Positions 55,260-63,649 of a DNA stretch of 64,000 bases are shown piece after piece (position 1 is the first letter of the stretch; every line of letters starts with the position of its first letter). Source of the DNA: Lacrimispora algidixylanolytica (GTDB lineage Bacteria > Bacillota > Clostridia > Lachnospirales > Lachnospiraceae); the NCBI RefSeq assembly GCF_003609635.1, contig NZ_MCIA01000001.1:160906-224905 (forward strand). Direction: 5' to 3'. A program made the translations under genes and the position numbers. A model generated the notes under the pieces. That model saw nothing but the letters and a program-made list of their open reading frames with translations, made no database searches and was not told the origin of the DNA.

Positions 55260-55717
55260 TCAATACTTGGAGGGCGTATGGTTCGTGAATTCCTTAAAAT
55301 CTTTAATAAAATGTGACTGGTCATAATATCCCGTATCAAGGGCCGCTCTTGTCATATCTGGCTTGCTCACGGTTTTTGTCAGCTCATCAATGGCATTTTG
55401 AAACCGGATGATACGAAGAAGCTCTTTGGGTCCCATACCAAATTCTTCTGTAATGACTTTATTTAAGTATCGAAGAGAATATCCACACAGGCATCGGAAA
55501 TCGCCGTCATGAAATCACACTCTGCCTCAAACTGATAAAAATGGGAAATTCCGTACTGGATAAGACTGTATTTCTTGTATGCTCCCGTAACCAGAACAAA
55601 ACCCGGTTGCTTCGGATGCAACATCTGTGTGCGATTTCTTTCCTTCATAGGCGGTCCCTCTTCATAGTGAAAACTAGTAAATGGGTAAAAAAATCGCAAG
55701 GGAGCCAAAAACTCCAT
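55260..55717 (-). pseudogene. AraC-family regulator gene with internal deletion and frameshift
   Basis: The 5' part (55717 to about 55470) reads MKERNRTQMLHPKQPGFVLV ... FMTAISDACVDILFDT, the start of an AraC regulator of the cupin-like N-terminus kind. The 3' part in another frame reads CGYSLRYLNKVITEEFGMGP ... YYDQSHFIKDFKEFTNHTPS, an AraC C-terminal helix-turn-helix. About 100 residues between them are missing. Near 55465-55490 both frames make sense, so the junction lies there. Confidence 0.8.
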
Positions 55718-55810
55718 TGCGATTGATAATTAAACTTATACTCTTTTAGATAAACTTTGTCAATAGCATTTCTGTTTCCAAATAATGCCTGTCATTTTTT
55801 AAGGAGTGAT

Positions 55811-56605
55811 TTAAGTAAAATATATTTCTGCGTAATATTCATTTGGTTTCTCCTTGTGAACCAGAGCAAAGCGAAACTTCACATAAAAAGTCTGATTCTC
55901 AAGATGAAAATGAAGGCTAAGCCTTTGAATGTAATCTTTAAGCTTTATCTCACTTCCCCAAAAACTAATATGGCGGTATTTTCCCTGAATGCGGCTTTTT
56001 TTTGCTCCCTGAAAGATCTTATTCAGTTGCTTTTTGCTTAACATATGAGCATGAAGGGATAAACCAATTGTCTGGTCGTCTTCCATTAGATTCCCCTCTT
56101 CATCCATCTCATAACCAAACCACTGCTCAAAAGCTTCAAATCCTTTGACTTGGCTGCTTTCCTTGCCTGACAGGATCTCATTAAGATCCACATGGTAAAT
56201 GGTTATGTCCTCTTTTTCCTTAACAATCACATTAGAAAAAGTATCATCATTTGTAAATCCTTGAATCTCTTTTAAAAGCAATGTCATCTCCCTGGTGTAT
56301 TGACCTAGTTTTTTTAGCATCAAAAGTCTCTCTTCAATATAATGACTCTGTTCCTCCATCATAAAAAGATATCCTTCTATGCTCTCTTCTTCCATCTGCG
56401 CCTTCATCTGATCCAATGGAATCTCCAGATATTTTCCAACCAAAATCATCTCCAATTTATCTAGGTGTTCAAGAGTATAATAACGGTATCCGCTTTCCGG
56501 ATCAACCACTGGTTTTAACAATCCTTTTCTGTCATAATGGCGCAGCGTATCAATGGAAATTCCGTATAAGTTGCTGATCTGACCAATTCGAAATAGATGA
56601 TCCAT
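55811..56605 (-). CDS. MerR-family transcriptional regulator
   Basis: A 264-residue regulator with an N-terminal MerR winged helix (LFRIGQISNLYGISIDTLRHYDRKGLLKPV), a linker helix and a C-terminal effector domain of unclear ligand. TTGGAGG sets the start at 56605. It is divergent from a GNAT/hydrolase operon whose promoter (56625-56655) has a 19-bp spacer with a central dyad, so it is the probable activator there and may repress itself. Confidence 0.91.
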   Translation of the reverse strand: MDHLFRIGQISNLYGISIDTLRHYDRKGLLKPVVDPESGYRYYTLEHLDKLEMILVGKYLEIPLDQMKAQMEEESIEGYLFMMEEQSHYIEERLLMLKKLGQYTREMTLLLKEIQGFTNDDTFSNVIVKEKEDITIYHVDLNEILSGKESSQVKGFEAFEQWFGYEMDEEGNLMEDDQTIGLSLHAHMLSKKQLNKIFQGAKKSRIQGKYRHISFWGSEIKLKDYIQRLSLHFHLENQTFYVKFRFALVHKEKPNEYYAEIYFT

Positions 56606-56624
56606 ATAGCCTCCAAGATTAGAC

Positions 56625-56655
56625 TTGACTCTTGAACAACTCAAGAGTTTATAAT
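56625..56655 (+). promoter_or_regulatory. MerR-type promoter of the GNAT-hydrolase operon
   Basis: TTGACT (56625-56630), a 19-bp spacer and TATAAT (56650-56655). The perfect dyad ACTCTTGA-N5-TCAAGAGT (56628-56648) fills the spacer. This is the standard architecture for MerR-family activation. Confidence 0.87.
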
Positions 56656-56698
56656 TATATTAACTCATAGAAACAAGCTTTGTAAAGGAGGTTATAAA

Positions 56699-57331
56699 AT
56701 GAAAGATATTACCATTGAACCATATACCGACTCTGATTATGATTCGGTCATCTCCCTGCTGGTGGATTCTTTTAAAAGTAAATTTATCTTTCGTCAGAAG
56801 TTATCACCAGAAAACATCAAACAAATTTTATCTTCTGTATGGAATATAAAGGAACATGAACCTGGTTGTCTCCACCTGATTGCCAGAACAGGTAATAAGG
56901 TGTCAGGCGTCTTATTGGTACGGTACGGACACCCCCGAAATCTAGGGAAGAAAATCCCGTTCCTCTTCCTCTGCCACCGCTTCGGTTTTTTCCAAATGAT
57001 ATTTTTCCTATTAAAACTCTTTATCTTTGAACAATATCCTACTGGGAGATGCTATGTGGAACACATCGCGGTGGATTCTTCTTTCCGAGGCCAGGGCATT
57101 GGAGAGGCCCTTTTATCTCACGCAGAAAACATATTAAGGGAAAAGAAATTCAAAGAGCTCTATCTCACGGTAGCTTTGAATAATAAAGCAAAACATTTAT
57201 ATCTAAGAGATGGCTTTCAAGATATGGAAAAGATTCATAGTCCCCTAAAAGGTTTCTTTATGGGAGTAAACAAGTGGGAATTTATGAGAAAAAATCTAAT
57301 GGAAAGTAAGGAGAAAAATAATGAAGCATAA
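56699..57331 (+). CDS. GNAT family N-acetyltransferase
   Basis: A 210-residue acetyltransferase. Motif A is VEHIAVDSSFRGQGIGEALLSHA with the acetyl-CoA loop RGQGIG; motif B follows as LYLTVALNNKAKHLYLRDGF. AAAGGAGG precedes the ATG. It overlaps the alpha/beta hydrolase gene by 11 bases, so both are made from the MerR-controlled promoter. The pair may inactivate or modify the compound sensed by the MerR protein (inference from context). Confidence 0.9.
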   Translation: MKDITIEPYTDSDYDSVISLLVDSFKSKFIFRQKLSPENIKQILSSVWNIKEHEPGCLHLIARTGNKVSGVLLVRYGHPRNLGKKIPFLFLCHRFGFFQMIFFLLKLFIFEQYPTGRCYVEHIAVDSSFRGQGIGEALLSHAENILREKKFKELYLTVALNNKAKHLYLRDGFQDMEKIHSPLKGFFMGVNKWEFMRKNLMESKEKNNEA

Positions 57332-58340
57332 ATTATTAAAATTACTGGGAGGTCTCTTCCTCCTCATAACCCTTGGCACCATCATTATCCTGTATCAAAA
57401 TTCCTTTGACATGAAAGTGACTTCTGTGCAGATTCAAACCTCAAAGGGAACCTTAATGGGTAATTTGGTACTACCTAAGAATCAAAAGGATAAGGTTGGT
57501 CTTGTTGTATTTATCCATGGGGACGGTCCTGTGGATGCTTCCTACCATGACGAATATAAGCCATTATGGGAACTGCTTGCGAAACATGGTTATGCCTCCT
57601 TATCCTTTAGTAAGCCGGGAATTGGTGGTTCTTCTGGAAATTGGTTGAAGCAGACCATGGACGACAGAGCACTAGAAGCTGTGGAGGTTATGAACTGGGC
57701 AAAGACACAACCTGAGATTGATACCAACAGAATCGGTCTATGGGGAGCCAGTCAGGCTGGCTGGGTCATCCCTAAGGTGGCTAGATTAGATAAAACCGTT
57801 GCCTTTCAGATTCTGGTGGCTCCTGCCGTAAACTGGATTGATCAGGGCATCTATAATACCTTATCGGTTATGAAAAAGGAAAATAAGTCCTTAGAAGAAC
57901 AGAAAGAGGCCCTCTCCAAATATGAATGGTCCGTATCCATGCTTGAGAAAAATGCCTCCTACCAGGAATACCATAACAGTGGCATGGCAGACAAAGATTT
58001 GTCCGAAGATCGTTGGAATTTTATCTTGAAAAATTATAAGTCCGATTCCACAGAGGACATCAGACACTTTTATAGTCCTGTAAAACTGATCTTAGGAGGT
58101 AAGGACGTCAATGTGGACAGTGCCAATACAAAAGAGGTCTTTGAAAAAGAGGTCCCAAAGGAGCTTTTGAGTGTTACTTTAATCCCAACTACAGATCATT
58201 TTATGCTAAAAGCCCCCTTGGTCAACTACAAATCTCTTACCTTTATAACCGCCTTGTTCGCCCCAAAAAAGTTGGCAGACAAAACTTATTATGAAGAAAT
58301 CGTCCGCTTCCTGGCTACCATTGACCAATCCAAAAAGTAA
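57321..58340 (+). CDS. Alpha/beta hydrolase with N-terminal membrane anchor
   Basis: A 339-residue hydrolase. An N-terminal hydrophobic segment (LLKLLGGLFLLITLGTIIIL) anchors or exports it. The oxyanion region VVFIHGDGPVDA, nucleophile Ser144 in GASQAG, acid Asp in LGGKDVNVD and His in TTDHFML complete a catalytic triad. It resembles BAAT/dienelactone-type peptidase-like hydrolases; the ester or amide substrate is unknown. It is coupled to the upstream GNAT gene. Confidence 0.9.
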   Translation: MKHKLLKLLGGLFLLITLGTIIILYQNSFDMKVTSVQIQTSKGTLMGNLVLPKNQKDKVGLVVFIHGDGPVDASYHDEYKPLWELLAKHGYASLSFSKPGIGGSSGNWLKQTMDDRALEAVEVMNWAKTQPEIDTNRIGLWGASQAGWVIPKVARLDKTVAFQILVAPAVNWIDQGIYNTLSVMKKENKSLEEQKEALSKYEWSVSMLEKNASYQEYHNSGMADKDLSEDRWNFILKNYKSDSTEDIRHFYSPVKLILGGKDVNVDSANTKEVFEKEVPKELLSVTLIPTTDHFMLKAPLVNYKSLTFITALFAPKKLADKTYYEEIVRFLATIDQSKK

Positions 58341-58351
58341 ATCGGGATTCC

Positions 58352-59536
58352 TTACTTTTTCTCCTTCAGATAATAAAGAAATGCAAACACCGGAAGTGAT
58401 AACCCCAATATGGAGGCAAGATTCCAGCTTCCCTGTGCATAAGCCCAGCCACCTAACGCTGACCCGGCGGCACCTCCTAGGAAAAACACTGCCATGAACA
58501 GGCCATTAACCCTTCCCCTAATCTCATCTCCCAGAGAATAGATGGCCTGCTGTCCCAAGACAAGATTTCCAGAAACAGCCATATCAAGGAGAATTGCTGC
58601 CGCGCAAAACAAGAATAAGGATACTTCTTTATTGCCTGTAAATACGTGGGTCAGAGCAAAGGAACATGCGGCGAGAAAGAAAGCAATTCCCGTAAGAACT
58701 CTTGAATATCCACGGTCTGCAAGTCTTCCAGCTATGGGTGCAGCCACCGCCCCTGCCACTCCTGCAAACCCAAACAATGCAATCTCTTTCTGGTTAAGAT
58801 TAAAGTGTTGGGAAAGATAAAGAGGAACCACCGTCCAAAACAAGCTAAAGCTTCCAAACAATGCAGCCTGATAAAACGCTCTGCGGCGAAGTAAGGGGAT
58901 ACTGGAAATCAGATGCCATAAGGATATAAGGATGGACTGGTAACTGTCTGTGGGATTGGGATTTCGTTTCGGGAGAAGCTTGTTTAAAACAATGACTAGA
59001 ACAATCATTATAACAGCGGATAAGTAAAATACTGCTTTCCAGCCCAGGTATCCGGTAATTAGGCTGGATGTAGGCCTTGCAAGCATAATTCCAAGCAAAA
59101 GTCCGCTCATTACATTGCCAATTGCCTTTCCTCTTTCCTTGGGAGAGGCTAGATGAGCGGCAAAGGGAACTAAGACCTGGGCAGCAACTGATCCGATTCC
59201 AATTAAAATCGCTGCCACAAAAAAGAGTCCTGTATTCTTTGCCATCGGTGCTACTACAAGTCCTATAATGGCAATGAAAAGAATTGATATGGTCAATCTC
59301 CGATTTTCCATTAAGTCACTTAATGGAACAAGAAATAAAAGCCCTGCGGCGTAACCAAGCTGGGTCATAGTTACAATCAGACCAGACAATCCAGCAGAGA
59401 TTCCCGTAGCCTCACGGATAGGGCCAACCAGGGGTTGGGAGTAATACAGATTTGCTACAATCAGCCCACAAGAAACAGCTAAAAGAAGTATGAGTGAGCG
59501 GGGAATTTTCTTTTCTTCCATTTTTACAGTATTCAT
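58352..59536 (-). CDS. MFS efflux transporter
   Basis: A 394-residue major facilitator with 12 hydrophobic helices; signatures are YSQPLVGPIREATG near the start and LSDLMENRRLTISI in loop 2-3. It is a drug- or metabolite-efflux type close to DHA1 proteins. AAAGGAGG precedes the ATG. Divergent from a TetR regulator, with three TetR-like boxes in between (59561-59656), so expression is probably released by a ligand of that regulator. Confidence 0.91.
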   Translation of the reverse strand: MNTVKMEEKKIPRSLILLLAVSCGLIVANLYYSQPLVGPIREATGISAGLSGLIVTMTQLGYAAGLLFLVPLSDLMENRRLTISILFIAIIGLVVAPMAKNTGLFFVAAILIGIGSVAAQVLVPFAAHLASPKERGKAIGNVMSGLLLGIMLARPTSSLITGYLGWKAVFYLSAVIMIVLVIVLNKLLPKRNPNPTDSYQSILISLWHLISSIPLLRRRAFYQAALFGSFSLFWTVVPLYLSQHFNLNQKEIALFGFAGVAGAVAAPIAGRLADRGYSRVLTGIAFFLAACSFALTHVFTGNKEVSLFLFCAAAILLDMAVSGNLVLGQQAIYSLGDEIRGRVNGLFMAVFFLGGAAGSALGGWAYAQGSWNLASILGLSLPVFAFLYYLKEKK

Positions 59537-59560
59537 TATAATTATCCTCCTTTAAATACT

Positions 59561-59656
59561 AAACGCATCGTTTACTAATTACATAATATACGCAGCGTTT
59601 CGTTTTGTCAACTCTATTTTTTTATAATATTCTATGTTATAATGAACGCAGCGTAT
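59561..59656. promoter_or_regulatory. Three TetR-type boxes between MFS and TetR genes
   Basis: Copies are AAACGCATCGTTT (59561-59573), ATACGCAGCGTTT (59588-59600) and AACGCAGCGTAT (59645-59656), sharing the core ACGC-A-(T/G)CGT, a near-palindrome. They cover both divergent promoters. Confidence 0.7.
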
Positions 59657-59695
59657 TTAAACTGATTTTAAGTAAAAAAGAGATATGAGGTGGAA

Positions 59696-60289
59696 ATGAG
59701 TATGGAAATAGAGAAAAAGATAGGGCGACCCCGGAGTGAAAAAACAAAGAAAGCCATTTTGGATGCATCTTATGAACTTTTGATAACAAATGGATTTCCT
59801 TCTATTACGGTGGAAGGGATTGCAGAAAAGGCGGGCGTAAGTAAAGCCACCATTTACAAATGGTGGCCCAATAAGGCGGCTGTGGTGCTGGATGGATTTT
59901 TTGCAGCCACGGAATTAATGTTAGAGGTGCCAGATACAGGCTCCGCAAAAGAAGATCTTATGATACAGGCCGACAATCTAGCTTCATTCCTGACTAGTCC
60001 TAAGGGAAGAGTCATCACAGAGCTGATCGCAGAAGGACAAACAGATGAAAAGGTGGCGAAAGAATACCGCAATCGTTACTTCAACCCTCGTAGATTAATC
60101 TCCAAACATATCCTGGAACGTGGAATTGAACGAGGGGAATTACGCAAAGATCTTAACATCGAACTGAGCATTGACCTGATTTTTGCCCCCATCTTCTATC
60201 GGCTTTTAATTACCGGGGAGAAAGTGGATTCCACTTTTGTGGAGCAACTGATTGGGTATGTTTTTGCAGGCTTGGATTTAAAAAACTAA
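59696..60289 (+). CDS. TetR/AcrR-family regulator
   Basis: A 197-residue repressor: N-terminal helix-turn-helix (TITVEGIAEKAGVSKATIYKWWPNKAAVV) and a helical ligand-binding domain with TetR_C-type ending. GAGGTGG precedes ATG 59696; ATG 59702 is also possible. Divergent from the MFS gene with shared ACGCAKCGT boxes, so it is its probable local repressor and autorepressor. Confidence 0.92.
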   Translation: MSMEIEKKIGRPRSEKTKKAILDASYELLITNGFPSITVEGIAEKAGVSKATIYKWWPNKAAVVLDGFFAATELMLEVPDTGSAKEDLMIQADNLASFLTSPKGRVITELIAEGQTDEKVAKEYRNRYFNPRRLISKHILERGIERGELRKDLNIELSIDLIFAPIFYRLLITGEKVDSTFVEQLIGYVFAGLDLKN

Positions 60290-60358
60290 TATACCAAAAA
60301 GAGGTTCTTCTTAATAGGATGTCTTCACCTTTTGGCTAAAGGCTATGTTTTCACTATA

Positions 60359-60895
60359 TTATTCAATAATATAAGCACTGACGATCTCGGCATAGTAAGC
60401 GGTATGATAATCCTTGTTCGCACCGTGGAAAGAGCCATCCACATCCTGCGGGTAGCACGCCTTTTGGTATTCTTCTGTCATCGCATCTTCCACCTGCTTT
60501 TGTATGTATATGACCTTGCATTCAAGAGTCAGTGGAAGTTCCTTTATGGCCGGAGCAGATACTGCGACAGGGGGTTCCAGTGTCAGATTTAGTTTCTCAA
60601 TCTTATCCACCAAATGACCGGACTCCGATCCACATATCCCCAAAATCTTTTTATCAAAGTCTCCATATGGGATATTAATGGTAAATTCCATACTCTTATC
60701 CAACTGCTGCTTTGTAAACCGACTTTGTCTGACAAATGTTGTGAAAATCGGTTTCCCCCATTCAATCCCAAGTGTCCCCCAGGAAATGGTCATGGCATTT
60801 ACTTTTTCATCGGTCTTTGTTGTCAACAAAACACCTTTCTTAACTGCTTTTAAAATCTCACTGGCGTATTCAAATACATCAATTTCTTTTTTCAT
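60359..60895 (-). CDS. Flavin reductase family protein
   Basis: A 178-residue FMN-binding split-barrel protein of the flavin reductase-like type (TTKTDEKVNAMTISWGTLGIEWGKPIFTTFVR ... FTINIPYG). It would bind FMN or reduce flavin with NAD(P)H. AAGGAGAGGG precedes the ATG. It follows the TetR gene at 60926 by 30 bases and is likely in its transcription unit. A palindrome ATTGGTT-T-AACCAAT (60919-60933) covers the TetR stop codon just upstream. Confidence 0.9.
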   Translation of the reverse strand: MKKEIDVFEYASEILKAVKKGVLLTTKTDEKVNAMTISWGTLGIEWGKPIFTTFVRQSRFTKQQLDKSMEFTINIPYGDFDKKILGICGSESGHLVDKIEKLNLTLEPPVAVSAPAIKELPLTLECKVIYIQKQVEDAMTEEYQKACYPQDVDGSFHGANKDYHTAYYAEIVSAYIIE

Positions 60896-60925
60896 TTCCC
60901 TCTCCTTACTTAAATTTATATTGGT

Positions 60926-61540
60926 TTAACCAATTAAATATTGGTAAACAGCATCTACACCTGCACTTATGATACGCTCATCGTTAATCTTGTTTTCATA
61001 AAACACAACCTGGTCAACCGTTGAGCTGATTAGATTCTTTGCTACGATTGAGGCTGCTTCTAGATCTTTCACGCGAAACATATCTTTAAAGCATACAAGA
61101 TGATCAAGCGTTATATTCTGAACTTTTTCCTGTTGTTTCTCCATCACTGCCGCAACCTCTGGTATGGTATGACATAAAATCATCAATTCCTGATTTAACT
61201 CTCTAGAGTCCATATGTATCTTAATCATATCTTTAATAAACTGCTTAAGCCATAGCTTCAGATCGTGTGTGTAGTTTTTCATATTAAGGTCTAAGTCTTC
61301 ATGAACGATCATAAAGGATTCATTGTATCGATCCAATAGTTCCAGTAAGATAGTGTCTTTATCCCTGAAATATACATAAAGGCTACCAATGGAAATCTCT
61401 GCAACCCTAGCGATCTCATTTGTGGTTGTCTTATAAAAGCCTTTCTCACAAAACAGCTTATAAGCTGCGTTTAATATCTTTTCCTTTGTCTGTATGCTAC
61501 GAACCTGCTGGGGCTCTCGTATTGTTTTCTTTGATTCCAT
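60926..61540 (-). CDS. TetR/AcrR-family regulator
   Basis: A 204-residue regulator with N-terminal helix-turn-helix (TNEIARVAEISIGSLYVYFRDKDTIL). The start at 61540 follows AGGAGG; a GTG start three codons earlier lies too close to this site. It is upstream of the flavin reductase gene and divergent from the DUF6790-like gene. The intervening region holds a promoter for the latter; I cannot identify its operator with confidence. Confidence 0.92.
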   Translation of the reverse strand: MESKKTIREPQQVRSIQTKEKILNAAYKLFCEKGFYKTTTNEIARVAEISIGSLYVYFRDKDTILLELLDRYNESFMIVHEDLDLNMKNYTHDLKLWLKQFIKDMIKIHMDSRELNQELMILCHTIPEVAAVMEKQQEKVQNITLDHLVCFKDMFRVKDLEAASIVAKNLISSTVDQVVFYENKINDERIISAGVDAVYQYLIG

Positions 61541-61615
61541 TTGATTCACCTCCTAAATCTACTATAAGCAACTACATTTTTTTTGTCAATAATAGGAAAA
61601 AAACTTTTATTTTTA

Positions 61616-61644
61616 TTGACAAAATAAATAACGAAGCGTAACAT
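61616..61644 (+). promoter_or_regulatory. Promoter of the DUF6790-like gene
   Basis: TTGACA (61616-61621), a 17-bp spacer and TAACAT (61639-61644), about 55 bases upstream of the start codon. Confidence 0.5.
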
Positions 61645-61698
61645 GAGCATTAACTCATATTTTGAGATAAAAAATAATATCTATATGGAGGATGAACA

Positions 61699-62157
61699 AT
61701 GATTTTTCTTATTACCTGGATAATTGGTATCGTACTTGGTGTTGTTACAACTATTTGTAATCCAGCTATTAATACTGTTTCAACCGTCTGCCACAATCTG
61801 TTGCTTTACCAGCTGACGGTAACTCTTACCCTTTCCGGACTGGTTAGCTTTGTCTGTCATGTGTTTTATTCGGATCGGGTGGCGGAATTAATCGGTTGGA
61901 AAAAGGGAAGCCCGTTTCAAAAAGAACTTGGTTTTGCAGAATTCGGATACGCACTTGCTGGATTTCTATGTATTTTTTATCGTGGGGAGTTTTGGTTGGC
62001 CGCTATTGTAATTGCCTCCCCTCTCTATTTGTTAGCCGGAGTGTATCATTTATGGGAAATGGTGGTTAAAAGGAATTATGCCTCTCACAATACTTGGACG
62101 ATTATCCCCGATCTTCTTATGCCAATATCCTGGATTTTACTTTATATCCTACAGTAA
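61699..62157 (+). CDS. Membrane protein, DUF6790-like
   Basis: A 152-residue protein with four hydrophobic helices. The loop RVAELIGWKKGSPFQKELGFAEFGYALAGFLC is distinctive and fits the DUF6790 group as I remember it. No known function. GGAGG precedes the ATG. It is followed after 40 bases by the serine hydrolase gene, with which it may be cotranscribed, and is divergent from a TetR regulator. Confidence 0.75.
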   Translation: MIFLITWIIGIVLGVVTTICNPAINTVSTVCHNLLLYQLTVTLTLSGLVSFVCHVFYSDRVAELIGWKKGSPFQKELGFAEFGYALAGFLCIFYRGEFWLAAIVIASPLYLLAGVYHLWEMVVKRNYASHNTWTIIPDLLMPISWILLYILQ

Positions 62158-62197
62158 ATATTACTTAAAACACATTATATTACAAAGGAGAGTAGAT

Positions 62198-63649
62198 ATG
62201 AGAAATATAAGTATTTCTAAAAATCCCAATGATCTTAATAAGTTTTTACAGGAGAAAATGGTAGAGTGGAATGTGACTGGAATGGCCGCTGCTGTCATTA
62301 AAGACGGAGAACTATTGTTTGAAGGTGAATTAGGGTTAAGAGATGTCAAGCAAAATCGAAACGTAACAAAGGATACATTATTTGCAATCGGATCTGCAAG
62401 CAAAGCGTTCACATCTTTAGCAATAACAATGTTGGTAGAGGAAGGGACACTTGATTTCGACGCTCCCATCAAAAAATATATCCCTGAGTTTGAGATGAAG
62501 AATAAATATGCTGGTGAACATATTACCCTAAGAGACATGCTTTGCCACCGCTCTGGATTACCACGGCACGATATGGTATGGCTCGATAATACCTCATTAC
62601 TTCCTAACGATTTAATAGCTAAGATGAAACATCTAGATCTCAGTAAAGATTTCAGAGAGACATGGCAATATAATAATCTTATGTATATTATTATTGGTTA
62701 TGTAATCGAATTAGTAACTAAAATGTCTTGGAGCGAATTTATAAAAGCAAAAATATTTGAGCCACTGGGGATGAATAACAGTAATTTTTCAGTTGAGGTT
62801 TCAAAAAAATCATCCGATTACAGCTTGCCATATGCATTAAAGGGAGATGAAGTTCACCCGCTTGAATTTAGAAATTTAGATCAAGCGCAACCAGCCGGCG
62901 GTATTAATTCCACTTTAACGGATATGACTAAATGGCTTATGTTTCATCTGGAAAAAGGGAAAGTAAATGGGACTCAGATTGTATCAGAAAAAAATATATT
63001 ACAAATGCATTCTACACAAATTCCATGTAAATTAGTACCTTGGGATTTTAACGAGGTACAGTTTTCTTCTTATGGATTAGGATGGTTTGTTGAGTCCTAC
63101 CGTGGGAGAAAACATGTACATCATGCAGGAAATATAGATGGATTTTCTTCCTATGTTAGTTTTTTACCAGATGAGAATCTTGGCATTGTCATTCTTAGCA
63201 ATACAAACACTCCTTTTTGGACGATTCCTATCACGTATTCTATCTATGATAGAATTTTGGGAGATGAACTTGTGGATTGGAGTGGAATGATTAAAAGTGA
63301 GTTTATAAAAGCAATGGAATCTACCACCGGTGTTAACAAATCTGAGATCAAATCTCAAGAGGAAGATATAAAACCGTCTCACTCCCTTGACAATTATACA
63401 GGAATATTTGAAAATCCCGGTTATGGTACGATTCATATTGTAAAACAGGAAGAGTGCCTAAATTTAATTTATAATAACGTAGAATATAAATTGAAGCATA
63501 TACACGATGATGTCTTTACTATGACCATGAATGACGTTTATATCATTACCGTTAGCTTTCATGGCAGTAGTAAAAAATCTATTGATTATGTTTCAATACC
63601 TTTCGAGCAAAGTGTAAAAGAAATACAGTTTAAAAAGGGAAGGAAATAA
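62198..63649 (+). CDS. Serine hydrolase, class C beta-lactamase-like family
   Basis: A 483-residue serine hydrolase (PF00144 type). The catalytic Ser66 and Lys69 are in GSASKAF, the second motif is WQYNNL (Tyr-x-Asn), and the third appears as HHAGNIDGF (HxG replacing KTG). The last 110 residues form a small lipocalin-like or DUF3471-type domain (SLDNYTGIFENPGYGTIHIV). No signal peptide is seen, so a cytoplasmic esterase or D-amino peptidase is more likely than antibiotic resistance. AAAGGAGAG sets the start at 62198. Confidence 0.92.
   Translation: MRNISISKNPNDLNKFLQEKMVEWNVTGMAAAVIKDGELLFEGELGLRDVKQNRNVTKDTLFAIGSASKAFTSLAITMLVEEGTLDFDAPIKKYIPEFEMKNKYAGEHITLRDMLCHRSGLPRHDMVWLDNTSLLPNDLIAKMKHLDLSKDFRETWQYNNLMYIIIGYVIELVTKMSWSEFIKAKIFEPLGMNNSNFSVEVSKKSSDYSLPYALKGDEVHPLEFRNLDQAQPAGGINSTLTDMTKWLMFHLEKGKVNGTQIVSEKNILQMHSTQIPCKLVPWDFNEVQFSSYGLGWFVESYRGRKHVHHAGNIDGFSSYVSFLPDENLGIVILSNTNTPFWTIPITYSIYDRILGDELVDWSGMIKSEFIKAMESTTGVNKSEIKSQEEDIKPSHSLDNYTGIFENPGYGTIHIVKQEECLNLIYNNVEYKLKHIHDDVFTMTMNDVYIITVSFHGSSKKSIDYVSIPFEQSVKEIQFKKGRK

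Noticed and set aside
62198-63649. Antibiotic-hydrolysing class C beta-lactamase
   Set aside because: The KTG box is replaced by HAG, no signal peptide is present and an extra C-terminal domain follows; a general serine hydrolase fits better.
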